Shown here one piece after another: positions 16,036 through 24,345 of a stretch of DNA of 50,347 bases. Under the pieces are notes generated by a model. That model was not told the origin of the DNA. It ran no database searches and saw only the letters and a program-made list of their open reading frames with translations. The position numbers were made by a program, and so were the translations under genes. Position 1 is the stretch's first letter. Every line of letters begins with the position of its first letter. The DNA is taken from the NCBI GenBank assembly GCA_910585715.1, contig CAJUEX010000019.1, positions 4,380 through 54,726 on the forward strand. Direction: 5' to 3'. This DNA is from an uncultured Lachnospiraceae bacterium (GTDB lineage Bacteria; Bacillota; Clostridia; Lachnospirales; Lachnospiraceae).

Positions 16036-16872
16036 TTAAGGAAATTCAAGTGTAATTTTTCCTAACCTGCCGCTTCTGAAATCATCCACAATCAGATTGC
16101 TCGTTTTCCGGTAGTCCAGCTGTTCCCCTTTTAAAAAGCATTTTCGCTTTTCTCCGATTTCTTCCAGAATCTTCAAGGGTTCTTCATTAACAATCTGATA
16201 CCTCTTTTCCAAAAGTCCATGATAATGCTCCTCCAGATAAGTAATCAGGGAAATGGCAAGCTCTTCCGTGTTCAATATCTCATCATTCATGGAACCAATC
16301 ATGGCAAGCCTTAAGCCCACCTGCTGATCCTCAAACTTGGGCCAGAGGATTCCCGGCGTATCCAGAAGCTCCAGCCCTTTATTCAGACGAATCCACTGTT
16401 TTCCTTTCGTTACCCCCGGCTTATTCCCTGTTTTTGTACATGCCTTTCCTGCAAAGGAATTGATAAAGGTGGATTTTCCCACATTAGGGATTCCCACTAC
16501 CATAGCCCTCACCGGACGGTTGATAATCCCTCTTTTTCTGTCCCTCTCTATTTTTTCCCTGCACGCTTCCGTAACAATATTTTGTATCGCCTTCATGTTT
16601 TCTTTTGTCCTCGCATTGATTGCAAGCACAAAAAAGCCTTTTTCCTTAAAATAGGAAAACCATTCTTTTGTCCGTTTATCATCTGCCAAATCCGCTTTAT
16701 TCAAAAGTATAAGCCTGCTTTTTCCTTTTCCAAGCTCATCAATGTCCGGATTTCTGCTGCTTAAGGGCACTCTTGCATCCACAAGCTCAATAACAAGGTC
16801 AATAAGCTTAATATTTTCCTGCATCATTCTCTTTGCTTTCGTCATATGCCCCGGATACCATTGATAATTCAT
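16036..16872 (-). CDS. rbgA: Ribosome biogenesis GTPase RbgA (YlqF)
   Basis: Circularly permuted GTPase needed for late 50S assembly. Starts with the family signature YQWYPGHMTKAKRMM. The motif order is permuted: NKAD (in LLNKADLAD) precedes the P-loop GIPNVGKST, followed by DTPGILWPK. The C-terminal domain binds rRNA. 278 residues, normal. GGAGG lies before the ATG. It sits between the two lepB genes and downstream of rplS, consistent with a ribosome and secretion operon. Confidence 0.96.
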   Translation of the reverse strand: MNYQWYPGHMTKAKRMMQENIKLIDLVIELVDARVPLSSRNPDIDELGKGKSRLILLNKADLADDKRTKEWFSYFKEKGFFVLAINARTKENMKAIQNIVTEACREKIERDRKRGIINRPVRAMVVGIPNVGKSTFINSFAGKACTKTGNKPGVTKGKQWIRLNKGLELLDTPGILWPKFEDQQVGLRLAMIGSMNDEILNTEELAISLITYLEEHYHGLLEKRYQIVNEEPLKILEEIGEKRKCFLKGEQLDYRKTSNLIVDDFRSGRLGKITLEFP

Positions 16873-16950
16873 CCTGCTTCCTCCCTCCGTTCTTTTCCTG
16901 TTTTTTCCGTCTTTCCCGTTCTTTTACACCTTGAAACAAATTGCAGGAAT

Positions 16951-17532
16951 CTACTTCATAAATCCTACGCTTGTGTCGCCTGCCGCCATGTGGAACCACA
17001 CCTTTCCGATAATATCCTTCCTGTTTACGGCGCCGATATTGCCGGAACGGCTGTCCTCACTGTTATTTACATTATCGCCCAGTACAAAAAATTCATCGCT
17101 CTCCAAAGTAATTTCATTTTCCGCTATTCCCGGGTCTGCAATCTTATCATACTCCATGCCTTCATACAGTGCGCCATTTACATAAAGCTTTCCTTCCCTG
17201 ATACATACTTTATTCCCCGGAACAGCCACCACTCTCTTCACATAAAAATGGGAATTTTTATTTCCGTTTGGAAGGAATACAATCACATCTCCTGCCCTTG
17301 GGGGAAAAATCTTATATCCCAGCCTGTTCACTAAAATAGACTGCCCGTTATATAACTGGGGCTCCATGGACACTCCAATCACATTTGTTTTCATCCCTAT
17401 GGAATAAACAAGAACAAAGGCAATCAGAATAGTAGCAAATACAAGAAAAATATAGCTCCATATTTCATGTATCACACTTGCGCTTAATTTCTTTTTCTTT
17501 TTGTAAAAGCTCAGTCCTTTTCTTTTCGACAT
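16951..17532 (-). CDS. lepB: Signal peptidase I (second copy)
   Basis: 193 residues. Lysine-rich cytoplasmic head, one membrane anchor (about 25-45), catalytic Ser55 in VIGVSMEPQL, catalytic Lys99 in FYVKRVVAVPGNKV, and the box FVLGDNVNNSEDSR. I start it at the ATG 17532, with GGAG 7 bases upstream. The longer frame from a TTG at 17562 would begin inside the terminator hairpin at 17550-17583. Divergent from the other lepB of this operon, so the two probably differ in substrate set. Confidence 0.93.
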   Translation of the reverse strand: MSKRKGLSFYKKKKKLSASVIHEIWSYIFLVFATILIAFVLVYSIGMKTNVIGVSMEPQLYNGQSILVNRLGYKIFPPRAGDVIVFLPNGNKNSHFYVKRVVAVPGNKVCIREGKLYVNGALYEGMEYDKIADPGIAENEITLESDEFFVLGDNVNNSEDSRSGNIGAVNRKDIIGKVWFHMAAGDTSVGFMK

Positions 17533-17549
17533 ATTGTTTCTCCAAGTAT

Positions 17550-17583
17550 GAAAAAGGGACAATCTACATACGTAAATGTCCCA
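17550..17583 (-). terminator. Intrinsic terminator or attenuator between rplS and lepB
   Basis: On the minus strand, GGGACA (17582-17577) and TGTCCC (17561-17556) form a 6-bp stem with a 15-base loop, followed by five T residues. It lies between the rplS stop and the second lepB start, so it would let ribosomal protein L19 be made in excess over the downstream genes. Confidence 0.7.
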
Positions 17584-17616
17584 TTCCTTTTCATGATTCA
17601 GTGCAGTAATCCACTC

Positions 17617-17964
17617 TTATCTTACTAACTCTTTTACCTTTGCTTTCTTACCTACACGCTCTCTTAAGTAGAAAAGCTTTGCACGTCTTACTTTACCTCT
17701 TCTTACTACTTCAATTTTCTCTACATTTGGAGAATGAAGCGGCCATGTCTTTTCCACGCCTACACCGTTAGAGGTCTTTCTTACAGTAAAGGTAGCTCTG
17801 TTGCTGCCGCCCTGCTTCTTTAATACAGTTCCTTCAAAAACCTGAATTCTTTCACGGTTTCCTTCCTTGATTTTACCGTAAACCTTTACAGTATCACCAA
17901 CGTTGAACTGAGGTACGTTTTCCTTTAACTGTTCTGCTTCGATGTTTCTGATAATATCGTTCAT
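17617..17964 (-). CDS. rplS: 50S ribosomal protein L19
   Basis: 115 residues. Typical L19 sequence: NVPQFNVGDTVKVYGKIKEGNRERIQVFEGTV, the GVGVEKTWPLHSPNVEKIEV core and the VRRAKLFYLRERVGKKAKVKE tail. It lies at the 30S-50S interface. GAAGGAG precedes the ATG. Here it opens its own transcription unit rather than following trmD as in many bacteria. Confidence 0.98.
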   Translation of the reverse strand: MNDIIRNIEAEQLKENVPQFNVGDTVKVYGKIKEGNRERIQVFEGTVLKKQGGSNRATFTVRKTSNGVGVEKTWPLHSPNVEKIEVVRRGKVRRAKLFYLRERVGKKAKVKELVR

Positions 17965-18040
17965 TGTGTTTCTCCTTCCTGTATGGATGTTCTTAATACT
18001 GACTGTAACAGAGGACCATCTCTTTTCTCACAACTGTTAT

Positions 18041-18069
18041 ACTTTAGCATATCTTTGGAAAGAATGCAA
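18041..18069 (-). promoter_or_regulatory. rplS promoter
   Basis: On the minus strand TTGCAT (18069-18064), a 17-base spacer and TAAAGT (18046-18041), with an upstream TGC making an extended -10. The leader to rplS is about 75 bases. Palindromic copy C begins 62 bases upstream of the -35. Confidence 0.65.
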
Positions 18070-18131
18070 GAGGGATTCACAGATTTGTCACAGTTTTGGC
18101 AATAGTGCTGGCAGTGGGTTTTGGGATGGGA

Positions 18132-18304
18132 GGACGTGGGAGCCGGCGGAATATGGAATAGTCTTAGGGGCACGCTCTCGCTCTGCAAAGACGCAGCGGT
18201 ACTAATGCACCAAAATACGGTGCATAAGTACCGCTGCGTCTTTGCAGAGCGAGAGCGTGCCCCTAAGACTATTCCATATTCCGCCGGCTCCCACTGTGTA
18301 TCGA
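18132..18304 (+). repeat. Long palindromic element, copy C (family 1), near-perfect
   Basis: A 173-bp element. Arms 18136-18211 and 18219-18294 are complementary over 76 bp with one mismatch (18204 with 18226), around a 7-base loop AAAATAC. Both inner arms carry the CACGCTCTCGCTCT motif, unlike copies A, B and D where only one arm has it. End motifs are GGACG at 18132-18136 and TGTGTATCGA at 18295-18304. It sits between the rplS promoter and the 3' end of the MntP-like gene, whose stop is 24 bases away. A perfect hairpin this long is normally unstable in bacteria. Confidence 0.93.
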
Positions 18305-18327
18305 AAAGCCGTTGTTCTAAAGAATGA

Positions 18328-18708
18328 TTACATAAAAGGAATTAAAACACCTTTTCCAAAGGGTATCGGCTGAAGCAAGCCAGCAGAAGAGGGATGAGAG
18401 CGGATTCCATGCATTGTTTCCCTTTTCCAAGCCGCTTTTAACATGCGAAAAGCAATACACACAAATATGACAATAGCAAGAAGTCTGTCAATAGGCTGCC
18501 CCTCTCTTATAAAGCCTGCTATGGAGAGGAATATGGCTATGATATTTCCAAGGGACAGGGTAATGAGCTGCCATACGGCAAATACAAAGCTGTAATAAAT
18601 TAAATCATTTTTTCTAATGCTTGGAAGCAGGGCGCCTTTACAGACTACAGCCGCATATAGATTCAGCGAAAGTCCGAAACATATAAGAAAAATCAGTATA
18701 GGATTCAT
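18328..18708 (-). CDS. MntP-like membrane protein, apparently truncated
   Basis: 126 residues with about three membrane helices. The N-terminus MNPILIFLICFGLSLN resembles the first helix of MntP manganese efflux pumps, which typically run to about 180-200 residues with six helices. Here an Asn stands where the family has the Asp of LSxD. The second half is missing: after the third helix come about 30 polar residues and a stop. Palindromic copy C begins 24 bases past the stop, so insertion or rearrangement there could have removed the 3' half. The family assignment is tentative. Confidence 0.5.
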   Translation of the reverse strand: MNPILIFLICFGLSLNLYAAVVCKGALLPSIRKNDLIYYSFVFAVWQLITLSLGNIIAIFLSIAGFIREGQPIDRLLAIVIFVCIAFRMLKAAWKRETMHGIRSHPSSAGLLQPIPFGKGVLIPFM

Positions 18709-18738
18709 ATGCGCCCTCCCTTCAGGCTGTTTTTTCTT

Positions 18739-21024
18739 TTACTTGACAGCTTCTGTCTTAATGACAAATTTCACTTTTCCGCTGCAGCCCTCCGGCAATG
18801 CAGTAAAGGTATTGTAATTTTCTCCGCTTTCTTTCAGCTTTTCCAGACGGTCTAGCAGACTTCCCATATCTCCGTTAAAAGTGTCTGTCAGTTTCTGAAT
18901 GCCGTCTTCATCAAACTGAATCATGCCGCTGTTTAATTCCCCTGCTCCGGATTTCAACTTTTCCACGCCCTCTGCAAACTGCCCGGCTCCTTTGAAAAGG
19001 CTATCTGCGCCCTCTGTAAGCTTTGATGAATTTCCGGTAAGCTTGCTAACTCCTTCTGATAATTTTCCGGCGCCGCTGTCTAACTGCTCCACTCCGTCTT
19101 TCAAGGTTCTGCTTTTTTTATTTAAAGTGGAAGTGCCATCTGAAAGCTGTTCCAGACCTTTTTGCAGGGAAGCGGTTCCTTCTGCAAGTCCCATTACCTT
19201 TTCTCCTTTTTCATTTGTATATCCGTTGATTCCTCTGTTTAATGCTGCTGCACCTGCAGTTACCTGATTTGCCCCCTCATTCAGCTTCTGTACATTTCCG
19301 GTCAGGTCGCTTTTGGCTGCTTCTTCTTTGATTGTCTGCAATGCCTGGACAGCTCCCACTGCACCGCCTGCTTTTGCGGAATAATCGCTGATGCTCTGTA
19401 CATCTGCAGCTACGGTAGTCTGCAGGCTTCCCAGTCCCGCCTGCACTTCTGCGGCCTTTGCCTGATATGCCTGGCTGTAAGCCGCATATTCCGCACTGTT
19501 TGCGGAAACGCTGTTTAACCGCTGCTGGATTGCCATAAGCTCTCCTACTCTGGTGGCAAAGTCCATCAAATGCCCTTCCAAAGCCCGGGAAGCTGCCTGA
19601 GCCGCCTGGGAAGCCGTCTGGGCATTTGCCTGATTTTCTGCAATGCTTTGGTCCATGGAAGCAAACATGCCTCCCACCCCCTGACTTAATGCAGAAATCC
19701 CCTGACTAAGCTGTGCGGCTCCCTGTGCCAAAGCTGCCGCGCCTGCTGCCGCACCGGGATTTTTTTCAGTTCCGTCTCCCTGATAGCCTTTTACAAGGCT
19801 GTCTGCTCCTTTTTTTGCCTCTGCCGCTCCTTTGTTTAAGTCACCTACTCCCTTTAACAGGGTGGGCACATTTCCGTTGAGCTTGGAGGTTCCTTCTTTT
19901 AATGAGCCGATTCCGGAAGCTAACTGTCCCACTCCGTCTGTATATTCCTTTACTCCTTTGTTTAAGCTTCCTGCCCCGTCCTTTAAGTCTCCGGTTTTTG
20001 AATTCAGGGTATTCGCCCCGTCCTTTAATTCTCTGCTGCCGTCCACAAGTTTTCCGGATGCATCAGAAAGCTCATCCATGGAATCATCTAATTCATCCAG
20101 CTTTCCGTTTTTGCTTAAGTTTACATCGCTTAATATATCGCTCAATACTGCTGACATAGTCATATCCAGAGAAAAATCCGTTACCTGTGCGCTGACCTCT
20201 ACATAATTTGGAATTTCCATATCTGTATCCAGATCTTCCCCTGAAATTGCAAGACTTTCCTTTAATCCCGGAAATGCCACGCCAACCACTATATCGTGAC
20301 TGCCTTCTGAAAGTACCTTACCATTTTTTACTGTTACATTTTTAAAATTCTCTGTTGGAAGCATCATGCCGGATAATACGGTAAAGGGCACATAAATCTC
20401 CTCTTCCTTTCCATCTATCGTAATGGTCTGTTTTTCTTTATTTACATAATCAAACCTGATTTTTACATTTCCGCTCTGCCCTGCCAGCTTTTCCGGTGCA
20501 ATTTCCTTATCTTCCAGATAATAGGTAATCTTTACGTCCACTGGTACATTTTTATCCGTCTTTCCCTGATAATAAATATCTTCTCCATCTGCCTGCCAGG
20601 TAATAGTATTATCGCTGCCCTTTGTAAAGGTTTCATCTCCTTTTACGTTTTCTATTCCTTCCAAATCAGACACATCGAAAAGCTCCTCTTTGGAATCCGG
20701 GTTTTTCAGCCAGTCGCTTACAATGACTTCCTTTGCGTTTCCTTTTGCATCGCTGATTACATAAACCGTTTCCTCTTTATCCACCTGCTCTTCCTCCGAG
20801 CCTCGTGAAATCTGATTGTCCAATACTTCTGAAAGCACTTCTTCCTGCTCCTGTCCCGCTTCCGTTTCCAAAGCTTCTTCCTGTTCTTCTGCTTCTATAT
20901 TTTTTTCCGCTTTTACACTGTATACAGAAATTGATGATACCAAAAGTGCTGCTGCCAACACTGCTGCCGTTACCTTCATGGCATGTTTTCCTTTTAATTT
21001 TTGTAATAAATCATTTCTTTTCAT
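18739..21024 (-). CDS. Secreted heptad-repeat protein, YhgE/Pip-related
   Basis: 761 residues. An N-terminal membrane/signal segment (about 15-39) is followed by a beta-rich region (about 90-300) and then long runs of the LxxGxxxLxxG heptad repeat (about 320-420 and 590-720). These flank an Ala/Gln-rich helical region (about 440-580) likely to form coiled coils. YhgE/Pip proteins usually end in several membrane helices. None is present here; the protein stops after a short beta segment, so it is probably exported and anchored only at the N-terminus. It follows the MMPL gene on the same strand and is likely its envelope partner. Confidence 0.75.
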   Translation of the reverse strand: MKRNDLLQKLKGKHAMKVTAAVLAAALLVSSISVYSVKAEKNIEAEEQEEALETEAGQEQEEVLSEVLDNQISRGSEEEQVDKEETVYVISDAKGNAKEVIVSDWLKNPDSKEELFDVSDLEGIENVKGDETFTKGSDNTITWQADGEDIYYQGKTDKNVPVDVKITYYLEDKEIAPEKLAGQSGNVKIRFDYVNKEKQTITIDGKEEEIYVPFTVLSGMMLPTENFKNVTVKNGKVLSEGSHDIVVGVAFPGLKESLAISGEDLDTDMEIPNYVEVSAQVTDFSLDMTMSAVLSDILSDVNLSKNGKLDELDDSMDELSDASGKLVDGSRELKDGANTLNSKTGDLKDGAGSLNKGVKEYTDGVGQLASGIGSLKEGTSKLNGNVPTLLKGVGDLNKGAAEAKKGADSLVKGYQGDGTEKNPGAAAGAAALAQGAAQLSQGISALSQGVGGMFASMDQSIAENQANAQTASQAAQAASRALEGHLMDFATRVGELMAIQQRLNSVSANSAEYAAYSQAYQAKAAEVQAGLGSLQTTVAADVQSISDYSAKAGGAVGAVQALQTIKEEAAKSDLTGNVQKLNEGANQVTAGAAALNRGINGYTNEKGEKVMGLAEGTASLQKGLEQLSDGTSTLNKKSRTLKDGVEQLDSGAGKLSEGVSKLTGNSSKLTEGADSLFKGAGQFAEGVEKLKSGAGELNSGMIQFDEDGIQKLTDTFNGDMGSLLDRLEKLKESGENYNTFTALPEGCSGKVKFVIKTEAVK

Positions 21025-21317
21025 ATTTTTCCATCCTTTCCTCTTACTGATTTCTTCTCTATCTATTTTTTTATTTCTTTTTATCCATATCCTCTTACTT
21101 ATGGCTTTCCGCCTATATTATTTTTTTCTACATCTTCCTTTCTATATCTTTTGTTTCATATTGCTTTTTTCATATCTTTTCTATCTTTTTTCTACTTTAT
21201 CTTCTTTTCTACTTCTTTTATCCGCAGCCTTCTATTTCTTCCTGCCTGTTTCTTCGATTACAATGTATTGATGTTTAATATCCCTAACAGCCAGTGAGAC
21301 ATTCTCCATCCTGCCGC
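21025..21317 (-). other. Polypurine spacer between the MMPL gene and the heptad-repeat gene
   Basis: About 290 bases with extreme strand bias: almost all pyrimidine on the plus strand, so the minus-strand transcript is purine-rich with many near-repeats of AGAAAAGATA. No ORF is convincing. It holds the ribosome site of the downstream gene (AAAGGATGG). It may be an unstructured leader or a decayed low-complexity coding region. Confidence 0.5.
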
Positions 21318-23393
21318 TTAAGCTGCCAGTTTCTTTTTCTTCATTCCCATAGTCGTATGGCAAATCAGCTTATCAAAAACCATCAGCATTGCCGGCAGAA
21401 CGGTCAGCACCACTATCATGCTGATAATGGCTCCTCTGGACATTAGGGTGCATAAGGAGCTTATCATATCAATGTTGGAATAAAATCCCACGCCAAAGGT
21501 TGCTGCAAAAAAGCTCAAGGCGCTTACAAATATGGACTGTATGGAGGTCTGATGAGCGATTTCCACAGCTTCCTTCTTTCCCATTCCCATCATCCTCTCC
21601 CGCTTATACCGGTTAGTCATCAAAATGGCATAATCCACAGTTGCCCCTAACTGGATGGTTCCGATAACAATGGACGCAATAAAAGGAATTTCCGTTTTTG
21701 TATAGTACGGAACTGCCATATTGATAAAAATAGCAAATTCTATGGTCGTCACTAAGATGACCGGCAGAGAAACCGACTTGAACACAATGGCGATAATGAT
21801 AAAAATAACACCAATGGATACGGCGCTGACCACCTGAAAATCCTTATCGGTAATGGTTATCAGGTCTTTGGTGCAGGGCGCTTCTCCTATGAGCATTCCT
21901 TCTCCATCATACTGCTTTAAAATGACATTTAATTCATCGCACTGCTTATTTACCTCATCAGATGCCACCTTATATTCTGAGCTTACCATCATCATCTGGT
22001 AATTTTCATTTTTTAATGTTTCCATCAGGCTGTCCGGAATGAAATCCCTCGGTATGGCAGGACCTAATAAAGAATCCATTCCGATAACCGTTTTCACCCC
22101 GGAAACCTGTTTCATTTCCTCACACATCTTAGAAACTTCTTTTGGTTCTAATGCACTGTCTATCAGCAGAATATGGGTAGTATTCATTTCAAATTCTTCG
22201 TTCAGCTTTGTATTGGCAATAATGCTTTCCAAATCCTTCGGAAGCGTCTCATCCAGATTGTAATACACATCTGTGTTGAAATAGCCGATAACGGCAGGAA
22301 TCCAAATCAACACAAAAAGCACTGCAATGACAACATAGTGTTTGGCAACAAATTTTGTGATTCTAAACTCCGGTATGAAAGGCTTATGCTTTGTTTTTTC
22401 AATTGCCTTGTCAAATACAAGAATCATGGATGGTAACACGGTAACGCAGCAGATTACGCCGATAATCACTCCCTTTGCCATAACGATTCCCAAATCCATT
22501 CCTAATGTAAAGCTCATAAAACAAAGGGCGATAAAGCCTGCCACCGTAGTGACGGAGCTTCCTACCACGGAAGAAATGGTTGCATTAATGGCATTTGCCA
22601 TAGCTTCATGCTTTGGAACCTGCCCGTCCCTCTGCTCCTCTTCATAGCTGTGCCACAGGAATATGGAATAGTCCATGGTAACTCCCAGCTGCAGCACTGC
22701 GCTTAACGCTTTTGTAATATAAGATATTTCCCCTAAGAAAATGTTGCTTCCCAGATTGTATACAATTGCCATTCCTATACTCATCAAAAAGAACAAGGGA
22801 ATGATAAAGGAGTCCATGGTAAGACTCAGTACAATGGTGGACAAAATAACTGCAATTACCACATAAACAGGCGTTTCTCTGTTGGATAAATTCTTCGTAT
22901 CGGTTACCACTGCCGACATGCCGCTTAGGAAACACTGCTTTCCTGCAATTTTCCGAATTTCCTCGATTGCCTCCATGGTTTCGTCGGAAGACATGGTAGA
23001 GTCAAATAAAATCAGCATCAGTGTGCAGTCCCCTTTATTAAAGGCTTCCATAATGTTTTCCGGCAGCAGCTCCGCAGGCACGGATAAATCTGCAAAGCTG
23101 TCATACCAGAGAATGTTCTTTACATGTTCTACCTGCTCTAACTGTTCCTTCAGGTTTGAAACATCCTTATATTCCATGCCCTCCACCATGAACATGGAAA
23201 AAGCTCCCGTTCCAAACTGCTTTTCCAAAATGTCCTGTCCCTTCATGGTCTCAATGTCTTTTGGCAGATAGGATAGAATATCATAGTTGACTCTTGTATT
23301 TACATATCCTATGAAAGAAGGAACCAAAAGCACCAGCCCCATGAGGAAAATCAGAACCCGTGCCTTTACGACACCTTTTCCCAACTGTTTCAT
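21318..23393 (-). CDS. MMPL/RND-superfamily transporter
   Basis: 691 residues with about 12 membrane helices in two repeats, each with a large extracytoplasmic loop after its first helix (about 35-175 and 370-510). The proton-relay type motifs are LGVTMDYSIFLWHSYE in the first half and LGATVDYAILMTNRYKRE in the second. MMPL proteins export lipids, peptides or drugs using the proton gradient; the substrate here is unknown. It lies downstream of tetR and upstream of the heptad-repeat gene, forming a regulated export module. GAGG lies before the ATG. Confidence 0.9.
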   Translation of the reverse strand: MKQLGKGVVKARVLIFLMGLVLLVPSFIGYVNTRVNYDILSYLPKDIETMKGQDILEKQFGTGAFSMFMVEGMEYKDVSNLKEQLEQVEHVKNILWYDSFADLSVPAELLPENIMEAFNKGDCTLMLILFDSTMSSDETMEAIEEIRKIAGKQCFLSGMSAVVTDTKNLSNRETPVYVVIAVILSTIVLSLTMDSFIIPLFFLMSIGMAIVYNLGSNIFLGEISYITKALSAVLQLGVTMDYSIFLWHSYEEEQRDGQVPKHEAMANAINATISSVVGSSVTTVAGFIALCFMSFTLGMDLGIVMAKGVIIGVICCVTVLPSMILVFDKAIEKTKHKPFIPEFRITKFVAKHYVVIAVLFVLIWIPAVIGYFNTDVYYNLDETLPKDLESIIANTKLNEEFEMNTTHILLIDSALEPKEVSKMCEEMKQVSGVKTVIGMDSLLGPAIPRDFIPDSLMETLKNENYQMMMVSSEYKVASDEVNKQCDELNVILKQYDGEGMLIGEAPCTKDLITITDKDFQVVSAVSIGVIFIIIAIVFKSVSLPVILVTTIEFAIFINMAVPYYTKTEIPFIASIVIGTIQLGATVDYAILMTNRYKRERMMGMGKKEAVEIAHQTSIQSIFVSALSFFAATFGVGFYSNIDMISSLCTLMSRGAIISMIVVLTVLPAMLMVFDKLICHTTMGMKKKKLAA

Positions 23394-23430
23394 AATTTCC
23401 TCATCTCTTTTCTTTATTTTTCTGAAAAAG

Positions 23431-23459
23431 AGTATAAAAAAAAAGATTGAATCTGTTAA
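23431..23459 (-). promoter_or_regulatory. Promoter of the MMPL gene
   Basis: On the minus strand TTAACA (23459-23454), a 17-base spacer, and TATACT (23436-23431). The -35 box lies exactly in the centre of the inverted repeat at 23445-23468. Confidence 0.65.
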
Positions 23460-23468
23460 TATTCAATC
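23445..23468. promoter_or_regulatory. Probable TetR operator
   Basis: GATTGAAT at 23445-23452 and ATTCAATC at 23461-23468 form an 8-bp perfect inverted repeat with an 8-base centre that holds the -35 box of the MMPL promoter. A tetR gene lies directly upstream, so binding here would repress the exporter. On the minus strand the repeat is also followed by a T run, so it could instead be a weak terminator for tetR. Confidence 0.55.
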
Positions 23469-23549
23469 CTTTTTACCTGTATGTACTTCTAATACATTTC
23501 AACTCTTTTGTCGTCCTGACATAAACAAACCGGAAAAATTATCCTGCCC

Positions 23550-24128
23550 TTAAGGCTGCTTCCATTCCGCAATATCCTCCACCATATCCTTTAAGGATTT
23601 GGAAATCACATAGTTGTATACTTCCGCCACTTCCTTAGGGGGAATGACCATATCCGTCTGAATCCACGTCATCACGATAAAGGTCATGGACAGGGAATAA
23701 TAATCCGCCAGCTTATCCGGTGTCATCCATTTATGCTTTGCTGTTTTCGTTCCAATCTTATCAATTAAAAGCTCCAGCAGAATATCCCGTATACAGTCTC
23801 TGACAATATCCTCAAAGGAATTCTGCCCTTCCATTTTGGAAAGCTTTTTGTAAAGTTCTTTCTCCTTAAGAATGTTGGTGAAAATCAGAAGAATGGCTTC
23901 ATCAAACATTTCATTCTGCAACAGAGGCCTCATGGGGTCTAAAAGTTCCGTCCGGATAATCCGCTCAATGACTTCATATTTATCCTGAAAGTGATTGTAA
24001 AAGGTAGGGCGGATAACTCCTGCCCCGTCTGTAATATCTTTAATGGTTATTTTGCTGACAGGGACTTCAAGTGCAATTTTCTTAAAGCTTTCAATCAGCT
24101 GCTTATCCACGTCAGCTTTTGCCTGCAA
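23550..24128 (-). CDS. TetR/AcrR-family transcriptional regulator
   Basis: 192 residues. The N-terminal helix-turn-helix is clear: VSKITIKDITDGAGVIRPTFYNHFQDKYEVI at about 24-54. The all-helical ligand domain follows. The start is a TTG at 24128 with GAGG 7 bases upstream. Position, orientation and the operator-like repeat downstream suggest it represses the MMPL exporter and the heptad-repeat gene in response to a substrate or envelope-active compound (inference). Confidence 0.88.
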   Translation of the reverse strand: MQAKADVDKQLIESFKKIALEVPVSKITIKDITDGAGVIRPTFYNHFQDKYEVIERIIRTELLDPMRPLLQNEMFDEAILLIFTNILKEKELYKKLSKMEGQNSFEDIVRDCIRDILLELLIDKIGTKTAKHKWMTPDKLADYYSLSMTFIVMTWIQTDMVIPPKEVAEVYNYVISKSLKDMVEDIAEWKQP

Positions 24129-24262
24129 GCAATCACCTCATTTCCATAGCATCCTACTTTTGATAATTAAATACCCCGCAGCAGGCTACGGGGTATTTGA
24201 CCCTCGCAGCATTTGTCAAATAGCCATGCAGGCATGGTTATTTTCCTCATTGCTTACGGGAA
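24129..24262. other. Hairpin-rich leader of tetR
   Basis: Holds two hairpins: a 10-bp stem AAATACCCCG (24169-24178) with CGGGGTATTT (24189-24198), and a compact one around CCATGC/GCATGG at about 24220-24242. On the minus strand a TTGACA stands between them without a good -10. They may be operators or structured leader elements. Confidence 0.4.
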
Positions 24263-24294
24263 TAAAAAAAGACTTGCCGAAGACCGGAAAGTCC
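24263..24294 (-). terminator. Intrinsic terminator after rpmF
   Basis: On the minus strand GACTT-t-CCG pairs with CGG-c-AAGTC around a short loop, followed by seven T residues (24270-24264). It lies about 50 bases past the rpmF stop. A further stem, AACAGCCTGTA with TACAGGCTGTT, lies between it and the gene. Confidence 0.8.
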
Positions 24295-24345
24295 TTATGT
24301 CTGCAACAGCCTGTAAGCAAAGCCTACAGGCTGTTCATGCTGCAA

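Noticed and set aside
12447..24244. 17-base match shared by 12447-12463 and 24228-24244
   Set aside because: One copy is in a coding junction without the hairpin found at the other; probably chance.
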